Positions 13,898 to 14,563 of a DNA stretch of 14,563 nt are shown one piece after another (position 1 is the first letter of the stretch; each line of letters opens with the position of its first letter). The position numbers and the translations under genes are program-made. Under the pieces are notes generated by a model that was given only the letters and a program-made list of their open reading frames with translations, did no database searches and was not told where the DNA came from. Source of the stretch: Gemmatimonadota bacterium (lineage in GTDB: Bacteria; GCA-2686955); contig NYZA01000127.1 in NCBI GenBank assembly GCA_002686955.1, positions 1 through 14,563 on the forward strand, given 5' to 3'.

Positions 13898-14305
13898 TCA
13901 ACCCTCTCGTGCCGCGAGCGAAACGCGGGTCGCTCTCGACTTCTTCAGCTCATCCATCACGTCGATCATGACCTTGTACGGCGCGAGCGGATCGGTCTTG
14001 AGCGAGATGATCAAGCGCTCGTTCTCGGCGAGCCGTCGCCTGACCTCGTTCTCGATGTTGCCCACCGGCATGATCTTTCGCTCGACGGCGACCGCCCCGG
14101 CCGAGTTGATCCAGATATGGCAGATGTTCTTCTTCTGCACCTGGGTCTCTTCGGACTCCGCCGGCAGCACGATCTTCATGCCTTTGTCTTTGCTGAAGGT
14201 CGTTGTGACCAAGAAGAAAAAGAGCAGCAGGAACGCAATATCGGCCATCGATCCGGTCGGGATGCTCGCCTCGCCGGCTCCTTTTCGCTTTCTCTGCAAG
14301 GCCAC
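13898..14305 (-). CDS. ExbD/TolR-family biopolymer transport protein (copy 1)
   Basis: A 135-aa ExbD-family protein. A basic N-terminus (MALQRKRKGAGEA) and a single TM helix SMADIAFLLLFFFLVTTTF carry Asp22 as the conserved membrane acid. A periplasmic part follows (IVLPAESEE, IWINSAGAVAVERKIMPV, SLKTDPLAPYKVMIDVMDELK). It starts at GTG 14305, 3 nt after the exbB stop, and is followed 3 nt later by its paralog. Divergence from copy 2 is mainly in the periplasmic part. Confidence 0.92.
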   Translation of the reverse strand: MALQRKRKGAGEASIPTGSMADIAFLLLFFFLVTTTFSKDKGMKIVLPAESEETQVQKKNICHIWINSAGAVAVERKIMPVGNIENEVRRRLAENERLIISLKTDPLAPYKVMIDVMDELKKSRATRVSLAAREG

Positions 14306-14308
14306 GGG

Positions 14309-14563
14309 TCAGCTCGCCGCGTTCGAGCCGGCCCCCTCATCGAGGATCGCGACCAGTGCGGCCGCCGACTCCTGCATATCGATGACCAGGCCGTTCACCT
14401 TGTTGAGGAAGAAGTTATACGAAAGCTGGAAGGGGATGGCTACGACCAACCCGCCGAGAGTCGTGAGCAGCGCGATCGAGATGCCGGATGCCACGATCGT
14501 CGGCTCGACCTCGCCGGCCGCCGCGATCGCATCGAACGCCTGGATCATGCCCCAGACCGTTCC
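14309..14563 (-). CDS. ExbB/TolQ/MotA-family proton channel protein, 5' part outside window
   Basis: The C-terminal 84 residues of an ExbB family protein; the beginning lies beyond the right edge. GTVWGMIQAF just at the edge is the family signature (GTVxGMIxAF). It is followed by GISIALLTTLGGLVVAIPFQL, the last transmembrane helix, and a cytoplasmic helix (LSYNFFLNKVNGLVIDMQESAAALVAIL). With the two ExbD proteins it would form the proton-driven motor that energises TonB. Confidence 0.92.
   Translation of the reverse strand, partial: GTVWGMIQAFDAIAAAGEVEPTIVASGISIALLTTLGGLVVAIPFQLSYNFFLNKVNGLVIDMQESAAALVAILDEGAGSNAAS

Noticed and set aside
13485-13901. N-terminal extension of the TonB frame
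   Set aside because: It covers the whole exbD copy 2 gene in another frame; the membrane anchor expected near the TonB start follows directly after ATG 13484.

Overview
This is a high-GC bacterial window. All but one of its genes lie on the minus strand, packed into operon-like runs with many 4-nt stop/start overlaps (ATGA, TTGA, CTGA). A GWxTD-domain protein, tandem ExbD paralogs with a short TonB, and a bacterial microcompartment (BMC) locus together suggest a Gram-negative of the FCB superphylum or a nearby candidate phylum (Eisenbacteria/Krumholzibacteria-like). That placement is an inference from gene content, not a phylogenetic result.

Layout, read in the direction of transcription (right to left). 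(1) 14563-12879: the end of exbB, two exbD paralogs and tonB, forming a proton-motive-force energy transducer. (2) 12835-9264: an exported GWxTD-domain protein and a Slt70-like lytic transglycosylase that probably starts at a CTG codon. (3) 9211-4496: a nucleoside/pentose-phosphate BMC locus in the order cdd, BMC-P, rpiB, BMC-P, BMC-P, deoC, an exported protein of unknown function, deoA. (4) 4284-4484, plus strand: a lone Flp-type pilin convergent with deoA. (5) 3795-4283: the only long non-coding stretch. It has one perfect and several near DnaA boxes around an AT-rich patch. (6) 3794-1: galE, a polysaccharide deacetylase, a HAD-IB phosphatase, and a glutamine-dependent NAD synthetase split into separate amidase and synthetase genes. 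The synthetase runs off the left edge.

The centrepiece is the BMC locus. Cdd would deaminate (deoxy)cytidine, DeoA would phosphorolyse pyrimidine deoxynucleosides, and DeoC would cleave deoxyribose-5-phosphate into glyceraldehyde-3-phosphate and acetaldehyde. Acetaldehyde is the kind of volatile aldehyde that metabolosomes retain. RpiB would handle the ribose-5-phosphate branch. DeoC and RpiB both carry non-catalytic N-terminal extensions that look like BMC targeting modules. DeoC's has an amphipathic helix and a C-x2-C-x5-C cluster. RpiB's has a helix and a module resembling the N-terminus of EutT. This matches what I recall as the sugar-phosphate-utilising (SPU) BMC class. Unusually, three divergent pentamer-type shell proteins are present, but no hexameric shell protein, aldehyde dehydrogenase, phosphotransacylase or phosphopentomutase is visible here, so those must lie elsewhere. 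RpiB also has Asp where the canonical enzyme has its catalytic Cys.

No tRNA, rRNA, CRISPR array, insertion sequence or prophage feature was seen.
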